Source: Desulfovibrio intestinalis (GTDB lineage Bacteria; Desulfobacterota; Desulfovibrionia; Desulfovibrionales; Desulfovibrionaceae). From it: a stretch of 64,000 nt of DNA. The stretch is from contig NZ_JACHGO010000004.1 of assembly GCF_014202345.1 (NCBI RefSeq), forward strand, positions 248,001 through 312,000, given 5' to 3'. How positions within the stretch are numbered: position 1 is the stretch's first letter; each line of letters begins with the position of its first letter. A model generated the notes under the pieces. That model saw only the letters and a list, made by a program, of their open reading frames with translations, was not told the origin of the DNA and did no database searches. The position numbers and the translations under genes are program-made. This document shows, piece after piece, positions 52,005 to 62,189 of the stretch.

Positions 52005-53021
52005 CTAGCCCCCGTACCATTCAGGCCTTCCCTCTGGCACATCCGCCGCCTTGCCCTGCCACAGGTCGCGTGCGTTCATGGCTCGCCGCAGGTCGGTGAT
52101 AACGCCGCGTTTTTCCGCAGCCCAGGCAGGGGCCAGCAGCTCGCCGGGGGCAGGGTCGCTCTGCACACGGTGCATGACGATGCCCGAAGGTATGCGCGGC
52201 AAGGCTGTGCAAAGCAGGTCCACATATTCGTCACGGGCCAGGGGGCTAAAGCCGCCAGCCTCATACTGGCGGGCCAGAGCCGTGCCCTGGGGCACATAGA
52301 CATTGTGCAGCTTCAGCCCGCGCAGCGGTAATGAAAGCGCCCAGTCCAGGCTCTCAAAAAAATCTTTTTCGTCTTCGCCGGGCAGCCCGGCCATAAGATG
52401 TCCGCATACGGCGAGCCCCCGCTCTGCAGCCTCACGCACGGCGCGCTCGGAACAGGCGGCGTCGTGCCCACGGTTTATGCGCTGGAGCGTGGCGTCATGG
52501 ACACTTTGCAGTCCCAACTCCAGCCATACCTCGGCAAGGGCATGCTCATGCCCATTGTCTCCGTTGGCATTTTGCGTATACTGCTCTGCAGAGCTCACGT
52601 TGACGGGAAGGCCCGTCTGGCAGGCGGCCAGCAAGTCCAGCTTGCGAGGGCTAAGACAGTCCGGCCGCGTCCCCACGGCCACGCCCAGGCAACCGGGCAG
52701 AGCTGCGACCTGTTGGAGCAAATGTTGCAAGCGCTCTGGGGAACCGTAGGTATTCGAGTAGGACTGGAGATAGGCCATAAAGGCCCTGTCAGAGTCGGTT
52801 GCGCGGTATTTTTCAAACCACGCCTGCCATTGGCGGGCCAGAGAAAACCCGCGTTCCCCGAGGCCGGAACCAGATCCGGCGGCATTGCAGAACGTGCAGC
52901 CGTGACGCGAGAGCGAACCATCGCGATTGGGGCAGGAGGCTCCCGCGTCAAGTGGAATTTTTTGCACCCGTGTACCGTATTTACGACGAAAATACACGGC
53001 CAGAGTATGCCAACGCAGCAT
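52005..53021 (-). CDS. TIGR01212-family radical SAM protein (YtqA-like)
   Basis: A 338-residue radical SAM protein of the YhcC/YtqA type. The N-terminal HTLAVYFRRKYGTRVQKIPLDAGASCPNRDG followed by HGCTFCNAAGSG is characteristic: the cluster Cys residues are in CPNRDG and GCTFC. SYSNTYGSPERLQ, VGTRPDCL, ELGLQSVHDATLQRINRGHD and VCGHLMAGLPGEDEKDF are family blocks. Its biochemical role is not established; a link to tRNA or protein modification is only suspected. The ATG at 53021 is chosen, since upstream codons to 53093 encode no conserved sequence. It stands between a chemoreceptor and the divergent mreB cluster. Confidence 0.88.
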   Translation of the reverse strand: MLRWHTLAVYFRRKYGTRVQKIPLDAGASCPNRDGSLSRHGCTFCNAAGSGSGLGERGFSLARQWQAWFEKYRATDSDRAFMAYLQSYSNTYGSPERLQHLLQQVAALPGCLGVAVGTRPDCLSPRKLDLLAACQTGLPVNVSSAEQYTQNANGDNGHEHALAEVWLELGLQSVHDATLQRINRGHDAACSERAVREAAERGLAVCGHLMAGLPGEDEKDFFESLDWALSLPLRGLKLHNVYVPQGTALARQYEAGGFSPLARDEYVDLLCTALPRIPSGIVMHRVQSDPAPGELLAPAWAAEKRGVITDLRRAMNARDLWQGKAADVPEGRPEWYGG

Positions 53022-53222
53022 GTTTACAAGCCTTGACGGCGAAAAAAGCCATGTAGCGGCGAGGACAAAGATTTTGAACCTCGCTCCAGCCATCTTGACT
53101 TCACGCCGGATTTAGCAGAACAGTTTTCAGCCTGACGTTACCGATTTTTACCGCCCTCCGCCTTATCCGCACACCGGGCGCGGGGCGTTGTTTTATTGAA
53201 CTTGACGGACAATTTCGCTTGA

Positions 53223-54305
<1,083 letters not shown>

Positions 54306-54354
54306 TCTGCGCGGCATACGCGCGCACCCAGCTTCAATGCCGGATTGCTGACGG

Positions 54355-54387
54355 CGCCGCGCTGGAAGAAACTATTCCAGCGCGGCG
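54355..54387 (+). other. Hairpin directly before mreC
   Basis: A perfect 13-bp stem (54355-54367 with 54375-54387), loop of seven, ending 6 bases before the GTG at 54394. It is followed by TCTCTCGTGTTT, so it could be a partial terminator after mreB or could mask the first mreC start. Confidence 0.6.
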
Positions 54388-54393
54388 TCTCTC

Positions 54394-55320
54394 GTGTTTA
54401 GACGGTCTGCTCAACGGGAGCCCCTGCCTGTGACTCTGCGGCGCATTCTCATACTTGCGGGCATCATGCTCATCCTTTTTCTGGCCATGTACTCATGGAA
54501 TCAGCGCACGCGCGCGCTGGACGACCTGGCGGCTGAAGTTGGCCTTGAGCTGACCGGGGCTGTGCTCAAGCCTCTGCGCGGCATTCAGGATTCCGGTCAG
54601 GACATGTGGGACCGCTATTTTGATCTGGTGGCCGTTCGTGAAGAAAACGAGGCCCTCAGACAGCGCGTCAACGAGCTCGAGGCCCGCCTGCTTGCCAACG
54701 GCGAAGACATGGCCGAACTCAAGCGCTTGCGCACGCTCATCCAGCTGCCTGTGGACCAGAGCTGGAGGCCCCTTGGGGCGCGCGTGCTGGCCGGGCGCAT
54801 GGGCCCCAACGCCGTGCTCGACAGCATCACCATCAGCCGCGGCTACAGCACGGGCGGACGCCCCGGCACCCCCATCGTAACGCATCTTGGCCTTGTGGGC
54901 CGCGTGCTCAAGGCCAGCGCCCACAGCGCCATCGCCCTGCTGCTCACTGATCCGGGCAGCCGCATCGCCATATTTTCTCAGGAAACCCGCGCCCCCGGCA
55001 TTCTCACCGGGCACGGCACAGACCAGCCGATGGAAGTGAACTTCGTGCAGCGCGCAGCCAAAGTGCGCGACGGCGAAATACTCATTACCTCAGGGCTGGA
55101 CGGCAAGTATCCCAAGGGTATTCCCGTGGCCAGAGTTCTCAGCGTCGCCCCTTCCGACTACACCCAGTTCATGGCCATCAAGGCTGAACCGCTGGTAGAC
55201 CTGCACCATCTGGAAGAAGTGCTGCTTCTGGAACCCACGGGCGTAGCGCCGCCGCCCGACCTGGGCGCGCCCCCCAAAGAAATTCACGGGCCTCCTGTGC
55301 CCGCCCGCCCCGGCTCATGA
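54394..55320 (+). CDS. mreC: Rod-shape determining protein MreC
   Basis: A 308-residue periplasmic scaffold that links MreB to PBP2. One TM segment (about 17-33), a coiled coil (about 75-115, ENEALRQRVNELEARLLANGEDMAELKRLR), then the beta-domain with RVLAGRMGPNAVLDSITISRG, THLGLVGRV, VNFVQRAAKVRDGEILITSGLDGKYPKGIPVARV. The C-terminal tail is Pro-rich. A start codon GTG at 54394 lies right behind a 13-bp hairpin. A second GTG at 54430, with GGGAG 9 bases upstream, may be the real start and would remove 12 residues. It overlaps mreD by 4 bp. Confidence 0.92.
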   Translation: MFRRSAQREPLPVTLRRILILAGIMLILFLAMYSWNQRTRALDDLAAEVGLELTGAVLKPLRGIQDSGQDMWDRYFDLVAVREENEALRQRVNELEARLLANGEDMAELKRLRTLIQLPVDQSWRPLGARVLAGRMGPNAVLDSITISRGYSTGGRPGTPIVTHLGLVGRVLKASAHSAIALLLTDPGSRIAIFSQETRAPGILTGHGTDQPMEVNFVQRAAKVRDGEILITSGLDGKYPKGIPVARVLSVAPSDYTQFMAIKAEPLVDLHHLEEVLLLEPTGVAPPPDLGAPPKEIHGPPVPARPGS

Positions 55321-55787
55321 GCACCCTGCGCAATATCATCTGGTGGCTGTGCTTTCTGGCTGTGGCCGTGGGCATACAGGCTGCGGTTCCAGGGCTGGAC
55401 GTCATGACAGTGGGCCTTATTATTCTGCTGCAAGAGCGTGACTACAAAAACATGTTCTGGCTGCTGCCCCTCTTCATCCTTTTGCAGGAAGGCATGGGCA
55501 CAAGAACCTTTGGCGGCGTCATCGTCTGGTATGTAGCCGTCATTGCGCTCTTTCGCATGGGCCGATGGCTGTTTGAGGCGGAAAACTTTCTTTTCATCTT
55601 TCTGCTTTCGGCCTGTCTGGGCGCGGCGTATTACGGCGTAGCCTGGCTTATGGCCCCATTGCAGGACCTGCCCTTCAATGTGCAGGACATACTGGATAAA
55701 AGCCTGATCCAGGCAATCTTCATACCCGTTGCCTGGAAAATACTGGTGGCAACCCGCCACGGGAAGGGCCATGTTTCGGAAAGCTAA
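55317..55787 (+). CDS. mreD: Rod-shape determining protein MreD
   Basis: A small (156-residue) inner-membrane protein with about five helices, part of the elongasome with MreC and PBP2. Sequence conservation of MreD is low; identity rests on size, hydrophobicity (WWLCFLAVAVGIQAAVPGL, GLIILLQERDYKNMFWLLPLFILLQEGM) and position between mreC (ATGA overlap) and mrdA. It overlaps the mrdA start by 17 bp. Confidence 0.85.
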   Translation: MSTLRNIIWWLCFLAVAVGIQAAVPGLDVMTVGLIILLQERDYKNMFWLLPLFILLQEGMGTRTFGGVIVWYVAVIALFRMGRWLFEAENFLFIFLLSACLGAAYYGVAWLMAPLQDLPFNVQDILDKSLIQAIFIPVAWKILVATRHGKGHVSES

Positions 55788-57687
55788 AAAAAGTCTGCTC
55801 GGTGCGGGAGAAAAACCCGCCCGTAAAGGCATACGCTCCTGGCTCAAAATCCAGGTCGAGAGTGAAGGCTATCAGCCCCCGCGCGGCGGGGTCATCCTTT
55901 TGCAGGTGCTGGTTGGCCTGCTGTTCTTCGTTTTTGTGGTGCGTTTCTGGTATTTGCAGATGCACCGGGGGGCAGATTTTGCACAGCAGGCGCAGAACAA
56001 CCGCCTGCGCATCGAACGCATTTTTGCCCCGCGAGGCCGCATCATGGACGACCAGGGCAAGGTGCTGGCCGACAACCGCACTGCCTACGGCCTTTCGCTG
56101 GTGCGCGAAGACTGCCCCGACATTCCCGCTACCCTTGCCCAGATCAGCGCATGGTCAGGCATTCCCTTGCCCCAGATATGGGACAAATTCCGGCAGGACA
56201 GGTTCAAGGTCAAATCATTTGAACCCCTCCTGATGATCACTGACATTGATTTTGATCTCGTGGCGCGCATTGAATCAGAAATCTATGCATGGCCCGGCCT
56301 TGAAATCGTGGTGCGCACCAAGCGCAGCTACCCCGAAAAAGATCTTTTTGCGCACGTGCTGGGCTATGTGGCTGAAGCCAACGAACAGGAAATGGCGGCA
56401 GACAGCGCCCTTGCCATGGGCGACCTTGTGGGCAAGCAGGGGCTGGAGCTGGAGCTGGAAAAGCAGCTGCGTGGCCGCAAGGGGCTTTACGACGTTGAAG
56501 TGGACGCCCACTCCCGCGTGCTTGGCAAGTTTTTGCGTGAAGAGCCGCGCGGCGGCAAGGAAATACGCCTTTCGCTGGACAGGGATCTTCAGGAAGCCGC
56601 CTGGAACGCCCTTGGCGGCGAGGCTGGCTGCGTCGTCGTTATGGAGCCGGACACAGGCAAACTGCGCGCGCTTGTCACATCACCAGCGTACGACAACAAC
56701 CTTTTCGCAGCGGGCATTTCCCAGCGCGACTGGGACGCCCTGCGCACCAACAGCCGTTACCCCCTGCAAAACCGGGTGATCCAGAGCGTATACCCCCCTG
56801 GCTCCGTCTGGAAGCTGGTGGTGGCCGCCATGCTGCTGGAGCGCGGCGTCAACCCGCGCGAATCCGTGCAGTGCACCGGGCAGGTCAAACTGGGCAACCA
56901 GATCTTCCGCTGCTGGAAGCGCGGCGGGCACGGCGCACAGGACATGCAGAGCGCCCTGATCAACTCCTGCGACGTCTATTTCTACCAGATGGGCGAACGC
57001 ATGGGCATTGACAAGCTGGAAGAATTTGCCAAGGCTAGCGGCTTCGGACGCCCCACCGGCATTGACCTGCCGCACGAAAAATCCGGTCTCGTGCCTTCCA
57101 AGGAATGGAAGCGGCGCCGCTTTGGACGCCCCTGGGTGCGCGGCGAAACCTACAACGTCTCCATTGGTCAGGGCTATACTCTGGTCACGCCCGTACAGAT
57201 GGCCGTTTTTGTGTCAGGTCTCCTCAATGGCGGCGAACTGCTCAAGCCGCAACTGCTGGACGACGCCCAGCGCGAAGTCAAAGGACGCATACCGGCCAAG
57301 GCCTCCACGCTCAATTTTGTGGTCGAAGCCATGCGTAAAACCGCTGGCGGCGGCACAGCCAGAGTGGTGGGCCGCAAGGACGCCGACATGGGCGGTAAAA
57401 CGGGCACAGCCCAGGTGGTCAAACTTAAAATGGCCGCCAATGACCGCCGACTGCGCACCCACGAAATGGAATATGCCCAGCGTGACCATGCGTGGATAAC
57501 CACCTGGGGCGTCAAGGATGGCAAGTCCTATGTGGTTGTGGTGATGGTGGAACACGGCGGCGGCGGCTCCAGTGTGGCTGGTCCCGTGGCAAGAAAGGTA
57601 TACGACCATCTTTTTGGTCCCGACCCCAATGCCCCTGCGGCTCCTGTGGTTCAGGCTCCAGCCAGCCCGGGTGAACGGGCCGATTAA
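55771..57687 (+). CDS. mrdA: Penicillin-binding protein 2 (class B transpeptidase)
   Basis: A 638-residue elongation-specific transpeptidase that crosslinks lateral peptidoglycan. One TM anchor (about 39-60), dimerisation/linker domain, then transpeptidase motifs: the acylated Ser in YPPGSVWKLV, NSCD as the second motif, KTGTAQ as the third. The Zn-like insertion CTGQVKLGNQIFRCWKRGGHGAQ is typical of PBP2. GGAAGGG precedes the ATG at 55771, inside the end of mreD, so the two are probably translationally coupled. The C-terminal tail is Pro/Ala-rich. Confidence 0.95.
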   Translation: MFRKAKKSLLGAGEKPARKGIRSWLKIQVESEGYQPPRGGVILLQVLVGLLFFVFVVRFWYLQMHRGADFAQQAQNNRLRIERIFAPRGRIMDDQGKVLADNRTAYGLSLVREDCPDIPATLAQISAWSGIPLPQIWDKFRQDRFKVKSFEPLLMITDIDFDLVARIESEIYAWPGLEIVVRTKRSYPEKDLFAHVLGYVAEANEQEMAADSALAMGDLVGKQGLELELEKQLRGRKGLYDVEVDAHSRVLGKFLREEPRGGKEIRLSLDRDLQEAAWNALGGEAGCVVVMEPDTGKLRALVTSPAYDNNLFAAGISQRDWDALRTNSRYPLQNRVIQSVYPPGSVWKLVVAAMLLERGVNPRESVQCTGQVKLGNQIFRCWKRGGHGAQDMQSALINSCDVYFYQMGERMGIDKLEEFAKASGFGRPTGIDLPHEKSGLVPSKEWKRRRFGRPWVRGETYNVSIGQGYTLVTPVQMAVFVSGLLNGGELLKPQLLDDAQREVKGRIPAKASTLNFVVEAMRKTAGGGTARVVGRKDADMGGKTGTAQVVKLKMAANDRRLRTHEMEYAQRDHAWITTWGVKDGKSYVVVVMVEHGGGGSSVAGPVARKVYDHLFGPDPNAPAAPVVQAPASPGERAD

Positions 57688-57788
57688 CCGCGCCGCATCG
57701 CCATAAAATTCTGACGCCGCGCAGGCGGCGCCTGCGCCCAGGCGCGTTACGGCCCGCAAGGGCCCATGCTCTGACCGGATAAAACCGC

Positions 57789-58895
57789 ATGGATAAAAGT
57801 CTTCTCAGCTACATCAACTGGGGCCTGCTGGCCTGCATGCTCCTGCTCTACGTTGTAGGCGTGGGCAATCTGTATTCAGCCAGCGGCACCCGTGTTGAGA
57901 CGGGGCTGGCCTTCAACAGCTTCTACCAGCGGCAGATCATCTGGGGGCTGTGCGGCCTGGCCTGCATGTTGCTGGCCATGACTTTTGACTACCGGCAGCT
58001 GCGTAATCTGGCGTGGCCCTTCTTTTTGCTCACCCTGCTTCTTTTGCTGCTCGTGCCCATTGCAGGAAAAACCGTCTACGGAGCCAAGCGCTGGATATCG
58101 CTGGGTTTCATGAGCATTCAACCTTCCGAGCTGGCAAAACTTTCAGTACTGGTGCTGGCCGCCCGGCTGCTTGCGCGCGACAGCCTGCCCCTCGGCTGGA
58201 AGGACTTCATGTCCGTCCTTTTCATCTGTCTGCTGCCCTGCGCCCTCATCATTACCCAGCCGGACCTGGGCACCACCATGCTCATCCTGCTTATTCTGGC
58301 GGGCATGATTCTGTTTCACGGGCTCAGGGGCTATGTGCTCAAAACATGCCTTCTGGCTGTGCCCTGTGTGGGGGCTTTTATGTGGTTCGTGGGCATGCAC
58401 GACTATCAGCGCCAGCGGATCCTGACCTTTCTTGACCCCACCACCGACCCGCGCGGCACTGGCTACCACATCATCCAGTCGCGCATAGCCATCGGGTCCG
58501 GCGAGTTGTGGGGCAAGGGCTTCAAAGAGGGCACGCAAAGCCAGTTGCGCTTTTTGCCCGAACGCCATTCGGACTTTGCCGTGGCCGTCTTTGGCGAAGA
58601 ATGGGGCTTTGTGGGCTGCGTGGCCCTGGTGACGCTGTTCTGCCTTTTCTTGCTTTCCATTTTTTCCACCGCTGTGCAGGCCAAAGACCGCTTTGGCAGC
58701 ATGCTGGTGGTCGGGGTGTTCTTTTACTTTTTCTGGCAAATATTGATAAATATGGGCATGGTCATCGGCATCATGCCAGTGGTGGGCATTCCACTGCCCT
58801 TCATCAGCTACGGCGGCAGCGCCACCGTGGTCAATTTCACGCTGCTGGGCATTGTGCTCAACGTGTCCATGCGGCGATTCATGTTCAAGGGATAA
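57789..58895 (+). CDS. rodA: SEDS peptidoglycan glycosyltransferase RodA
   Basis: A 368-residue SEDS-family polymerase with about ten helices that makes glycan strands with PBP2 during elongation. Signatures are NLYSASG, KRWISLGFMSIQPSELAKL, ITQPDLGTTM, FLDPTTDPRGTGYHIIQSRIAIGSGELWGKGFKEGTQSQLRFLPERHSDFA, GFVG and GIMPVVGIPLPFISYGGSA. The catalytic Asp region FxPExHSDF is intact. It follows mrdA by about 100 bp, a gap with GC-rich dyads. It is followed 25 bp later by a bactofilin gene. Confidence 0.96.
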   Translation: MDKSLLSYINWGLLACMLLLYVVGVGNLYSASGTRVETGLAFNSFYQRQIIWGLCGLACMLLAMTFDYRQLRNLAWPFFLLTLLLLLLVPIAGKTVYGAKRWISLGFMSIQPSELAKLSVLVLAARLLARDSLPLGWKDFMSVLFICLLPCALIITQPDLGTTMLILLILAGMILFHGLRGYVLKTCLLAVPCVGAFMWFVGMHDYQRQRILTFLDPTTDPRGTGYHIIQSRIAIGSGELWGKGFKEGTQSQLRFLPERHSDFAVAVFGEEWGFVGCVALVTLFCLFLLSIFSTAVQAKDRFGSMLVVGVFFYFFWQILINMGMVIGIMPVVGIPLPFISYGGSATVVNFTLLGIVLNVSMRRFMFKG

Positions 58896-58920
58896 TTGCA
58901 AATCCAACGGGGAGACCACT

Positions 58921-59262
58921 GTGGCCAAGGACGAAATAGCCTACCTGGGTTCCGATACTGTTTATGAAGGCAAGCTGCATTTCAAGGGCACTGTGCGCAT
59001 TGAAGGCAAGTACAATGGCGAAATCGTCAGCGAAGGCACGCTGAACGTGGGCAAGGACGCCCAGGTCACAGGTACGCTTGATGTGGGTGAACTGCTGCTT
59101 TCTGGCCGCTTTAACGGCGAGGTTACGGCCCGCCGCCGTGTGGTGGTTTATGGTTCGGGCATACTGGAAGGCCATGTGCAAACCCCGGTGCTGCTGACGG
59201 AAGAAGGCGGCATAATCGAGGGGCAGGTAAGCATGCAAAGTTCCGGCAAGGTCAAAGCCTGA
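58921..59262 (+). CDS. Bactofilin
   Basis: A 113-residue polymer-forming cytoskeletal protein (bactofilin/DUF583) folded as a right-handed beta-helix. The repeats show short Gly/Val strands: YEGKLHFKGTVRIEGKYNGEI, LNVGKDAQVTGTLDVGELLLSGRFNGEVTA, VVVYGSGILEGHVQTPVL. Start is GTG at 58921 with GGGGAG 7 bases upstream. It is downstream of rodA in the same transcript direction, suggesting a role in local wall synthesis or shape, as shown for bactofilins in Caulobacter, Myxococcus and Helicobacter. Confidence 0.9.
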   Translation: MAKDEIAYLGSDTVYEGKLHFKGTVRIEGKYNGEIVSEGTLNVGKDAQVTGTLDVGELLLSGRFNGEVTARRRVVVYGSGILEGHVQTPVLLTEEGGIIEGQVSMQSSGKVKA

Positions 59263-59451
59263 GGAACCTTCGCAAGCTCTCTTGTTCGCCATTCGGGCCG
59301 TCTGGAAACCGCCGCCGCCACTATTTGCCCCGGTGAGAAAAATAGCGCATACTCATAGTCTGGCACACTGCAATACGGATATGATCCTTCGTGACCCCCT
59401 GGTCACTGTACAGGCAGACTATTTTGCACCGCTTTCTTCAAGGAGGCACAC

Positions 59452-60006
59452 ATGGCACAAGACTATTTTCGCGCTCTCAGAGATGTTGCGCTGGTTATCA
59501 ACTCCAGCCTTGAGCCCAAGGATGTCCTGCATAAAATAACGGAACAGACCGCTGTTACAATGGGCTGCAAGGCAAGCACCATCCGCCTGCTGGACAGCAC
59601 TGGCCGTTTTCTGCTGCCCAGCGCGGCCTATGGCCTTTCCGCCACCTACCTGCGCAAAGGCTCGGTAGAAGTCAAACGCAGCGGCATGGACGGCGAGGTT
59701 CTGGCTGGCAAAACCATCCACCTCAAAGACGCCGCCGCTGACGGCCGCTTTCAGTACCCCGAATCAGCCAAGGCAGAAGGCCTTGTTTCCGTTCTGTCGT
59801 CTCCGCTTATGGTGGACGGCAAGGCCATCGGCCTTATCCGCGTATACTCCGCCCAGGAACGTGACTTCACTGCCGACGAGCAGACCTTTATGGAAGCCGT
59901 TGCCGCCATCTCGGCCCTGGCCATCGAAAACGCGCGCCTTCATGAAGCACTGCGCAACAATTACGAGCTGATGACCAAACACGCTTACTCGGTCTACGAA
60001 GACTAG
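59452..60006 (+). CDS. Stand-alone GAF-domain protein
   Basis: A 184-residue cytosolic protein that is almost entirely a GAF sensor domain (about 15-165): FRALRDVALVINSSLEPKDVLHKITEQTAVTMGCKASTIRLLD, GLVSVLSSPLMVDGKAIGLIRVYSAQERDFTADEQTFMEAVAAISALAIENARLHE. No output domain is attached, so it must act through a partner or as a free ligand binder. AAGGAGGC precedes the ATG, a strong ribosome site. It lies between the bactofilin and gap genes. The ligand is unknown. Confidence 0.85.
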   Translation: MAQDYFRALRDVALVINSSLEPKDVLHKITEQTAVTMGCKASTIRLLDSTGRFLLPSAAYGLSATYLRKGSVEVKRSGMDGEVLAGKTIHLKDAAADGRFQYPESAKAEGLVSVLSSPLMVDGKAIGLIRVYSAQERDFTADEQTFMEAVAAISALAIENARLHEALRNNYELMTKHAYSVYED

Positions 60007-60102
60007 GGCGCGCCGGGCGGGCCTGTTTGCTTTCGCGTCGACCAACGGCGCATGCCCGGCGGCTGCGCAAGCAAACCCTGCAAATCAGCAGCCTGCCCAC
60101 GC

Positions 60103-60119
60103 TGGAGAATGATTCTCCA
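60103..60119. promoter_or_regulatory. Perfect palindrome upstream of gap (Fur/PerR-like)
   Basis: TGGAGAATGATTCTCCA, two 8-bp arms around one central base, about 95 bases before the gap start. Its inner GA-AAT-N-ATT-TC pattern resembles Fur-family operators (7-1-7), but two positions per arm differ from the usual consensus. Confidence 0.4.
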
Positions 60120-60211
60120 CATGCAAACGTGCCCGGCAGATGACGTCCCTGCGCATGTAACAGCGCGAGGTACCCAGACGACACCCCCTCTATTTCGTGA
60201 GGATTTCGCAT

Positions 60212-61228
60212 ATGAGCAAAATCAGAATAGGCATTAACGGCTTTGGCCGAATTGGCAGACAGGTTTTTCGCGCTCTGCACCAGAGCTACCGCGACCGCGT
60301 GGAAGTGGTAGCCATCAACGACCTGTTTGACGCCGAAACCAACTTTCACCTGCTGGAATACGATTCGGTTTACGGGCGCGCCCACCTGGACGCCAAGATC
60401 GACGGCACTGAAGTGACCGTTGGCGACTGGAAAGTGCACTGCTTTGCCGAACGCGACCCCAAACAGCTGACCTGGGGCGAATACGGCGTGGACATTGTTG
60501 TGGAAAGCACGGGTATTTTCCGCAAGGCTTCCCAGTGCTCCGTCCACATTGAAAACGGAGCCAAAAAGGTCATCATTACCGCTCCCGCCAAGGAAGAAGA
60601 CATTACCATCGTTATGGGCGTGAACCATAAGGACTACGATCCGGCCAAACACCATATCGTTTCCAACGCCTCATGCACCACCAACTGCCTGGCCCCTGTG
60701 GCTCTGGTGCTGCAAAACGAGTTTGGCATCCAGATCGGCAACATGACCACCATCCACTCCTACACCAACGACCAGCGCATTCTGGACATGGCCCACAAGG
60801 ACCCGCGCCGTGCCCGCGCCGCTGCGTGCAATATCATTCCCACGTCCACTGGCGCTGCTCAGGCCGTGGCCAAGGTTATTCCCGCGCTCAAGGGCAAGTT
60901 CAGCGGCTACTCGCTGCGCGTGCCCACGCCCACCGTGTCTGTAGTGGACTTTACCGGCATTCTGGAAAAGGAAACCGACACCGAAACCCTGCTGGGCAAG
61001 CTCAAGCACGCCTCTGAAACCTACCTCAAGGGCATTCTTGAATACAACGACAAGCCACTGGTTTCGATGGACTTCAAGGGCAATCCCGCTTCATCCATCC
61101 TTGAAGCTTCCTACACCACGGTGCAGGAAGGCAAAATGGTCAAGCTGGTGGCATGGTACGACAACGAGTGGGGCTATTCCTGCCGCGTCTGCGACCTTGC
61201 CTGCCTTATGGCTGAAAAGGGCCTCTAG
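60212..61228 (+). CDS. gap: Type I glyceraldehyde-3-phosphate dehydrogenase
   Basis: A glycolytic/gluconeogenic NAD-dependent enzyme converting glyceraldehyde-3-phosphate to 1,3-bisphosphoglycerate. It has 338 residues, the standard length. The Rossmann start is [19 protein letters not shown], the catalytic Cys is in [13 protein letters not shown], and the catalytic His in [14 protein letters not shown]. The conserved end [14 protein letters not shown] is present. GTGAGG upstream supports the ATG at 60212; the frame opens at 60197. It is preceded by a palindrome at 60103-60119 that may regulate it. Confidence 0.97.
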   Translation: MSKIRIGINGFGRIGRQVFRALHQSYRDRVEVVAINDLFDAETNFHLLEYDSVYGRAHLDAKIDGTEVTVGDWKVHCFAERDPKQLTWGEYGVDIVVESTGIFRKASQCSVHIENGAKKVIITAPAKEEDITIVMGVNHKDYDPAKHHIVSNASCTTNCLAPVALVLQNEFGIQIGNMTTIHSYTNDQRILDMAHKDPRRARAAACNIIPTSTGAAQAVAKVIPALKGKFSGYSLRVPTPTVSVVDFTGILEKETDTETLLGKLKHASETYLKGILEYNDKPLVSMDFKGNPASSILEASYTTVQEGKMVKLVAWYDNEWGYSCRVCDLACLMAEKGL

Positions 61229-61323
61229 GCCCGGACCACACAAAAGCTAACAGCCCCTTGCGGGCGCGCCTGCCCAGTGCAAAGCGCGCCCGCAAGCGCT
61301 TTTATACCGCAAACGAGCACGCC

Positions 61324-61998
61324 ATGCCCGACACGCAGGCCGCAGCACCCTCCTTTCTGCCATTCTTTCTGGCCGCCAGCCTCGCCCTGGCCGGAGGCTT
61401 TGCAGACGCCGCCTCCTTTGTGCTGCTGGGCGTTTTCAGCGGGCACCTCACTGGCAACAGCATATTGAGCGGCATCAGCATTGTTGAGGGCAGCTTTACG
61501 CAGTTGTGGGCCATTCTTACGGCTGTGGGCGGCTTTGTAAGCGGCACCGTAAGCGGTGTGCTGTGGCGCAGGCGTATTGGCACCGCGCGCGGCATGGCCC
61601 TGCCCCTCGCGCTTGAAATTATTGTGGTGGGCGTGGGCGTTCTGGCATACGAAAATTTGGACGCATCCCTGCGCGACTATGGCCTGGCCCTTTGCCTCAG
61701 CCTGGCTTTGGGCCTGCAGAACGGCGTTTACGCCACTGTGGGAACATCCAAGGTACACACCACCTATATTACAGGTGTAACGACCTCCCTGCTGAACACG
61801 CTGTTCTACGGGCCGGAACAGAGCGCCGCCAAAAGGCACGACAGGGGCATGTTCGCCACGGTGCTGTGCAGCTTTGTGCTGGGCGGAGCCGCCGGGGCTT
61901 TTCTGACATACCACCACGGCGTACTGGGCGTTTTTGGGCTTATGGCCCCGCTGCTCATAGCCATGCCCCTTTGCTGCCGGTTCTTTTCGCGCCCATAA
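61324..61998 (+). CDS. DUF1275 (YoaK-like) membrane protein
   Basis: A 224-residue membrane protein with about six helices. Family marks are ALAGGFADAASFVLLGVFSGHLTGNSI near the N-terminus and ALGLQNGVYATVGTSKVHTTYITGVTTSLLN in the middle. DUF1275/YoaK proteins are widespread and of unknown function, with transport suggested. The frame opens at 61258, but conserved sequence begins after the ATG at 61324, which has ACGAG upstream. It lies about 95 bp after gap and ends before a strong terminator. Confidence 0.82.
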   Translation: MPDTQAAAPSFLPFFLAASLALAGGFADAASFVLLGVFSGHLTGNSILSGISIVEGSFTQLWAILTAVGGFVSGTVSGVLWRRRIGTARGMALPLALEIIVVGVGVLAYENLDASLRDYGLALCLSLALGLQNGVYATVGTSKVHTTYITGVTTSLLNTLFYGPEQSAAKRHDRGMFATVLCSFVLGGAAGAFLTYHHGVLGVFGLMAPLLIAMPLCCRFFSRP

Positions 61999-62080
61999 CA
62001 GGGCCCTGGCTCCAGACAAAGCAGCCCGCCATTGAAGTGGCCCCTGCATCATGATGGGCAACTGATCCGCCGTAATGCGA

Positions 62081-62130
62081 CAGGCCCGTTGCCACACCTG
62101 ATGGGGCGGCAACGGGCCTGCTTGTTCTGT
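62081..62130 (+). terminator. Terminator after the DUF1275 gene
   Basis: A perfect 13-bp stem CAGGCCCGTTGCC/GGCAACGGGCCTG (62081-62093 with 62108-62120) followed by the T-rich CTTGTTCTGTT. Confidence 0.75.
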
Positions 62131-62153
62131 TCAATAAAGCTATTTGGCCGTTG

Positions 62154-62183
62154 CTGGAACATTTCAAAGCAGAAATGTTCCAG
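62154..62183 (-). terminator. Perfect hairpin after the third chemoreceptor gene
   Basis: CTGGAACATTTC (62154-62165) pairs with GAAATGTTCCAG (62172-62183), 12 bp, loop of six, 7 bases after the minus-strand stop. There is no T-run. The GGAACATTTC arms recall the GAGCATTTC ends of the dispersed repeat family. Confidence 0.55.
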
Positions 62184-62189
62184 TTAAGC

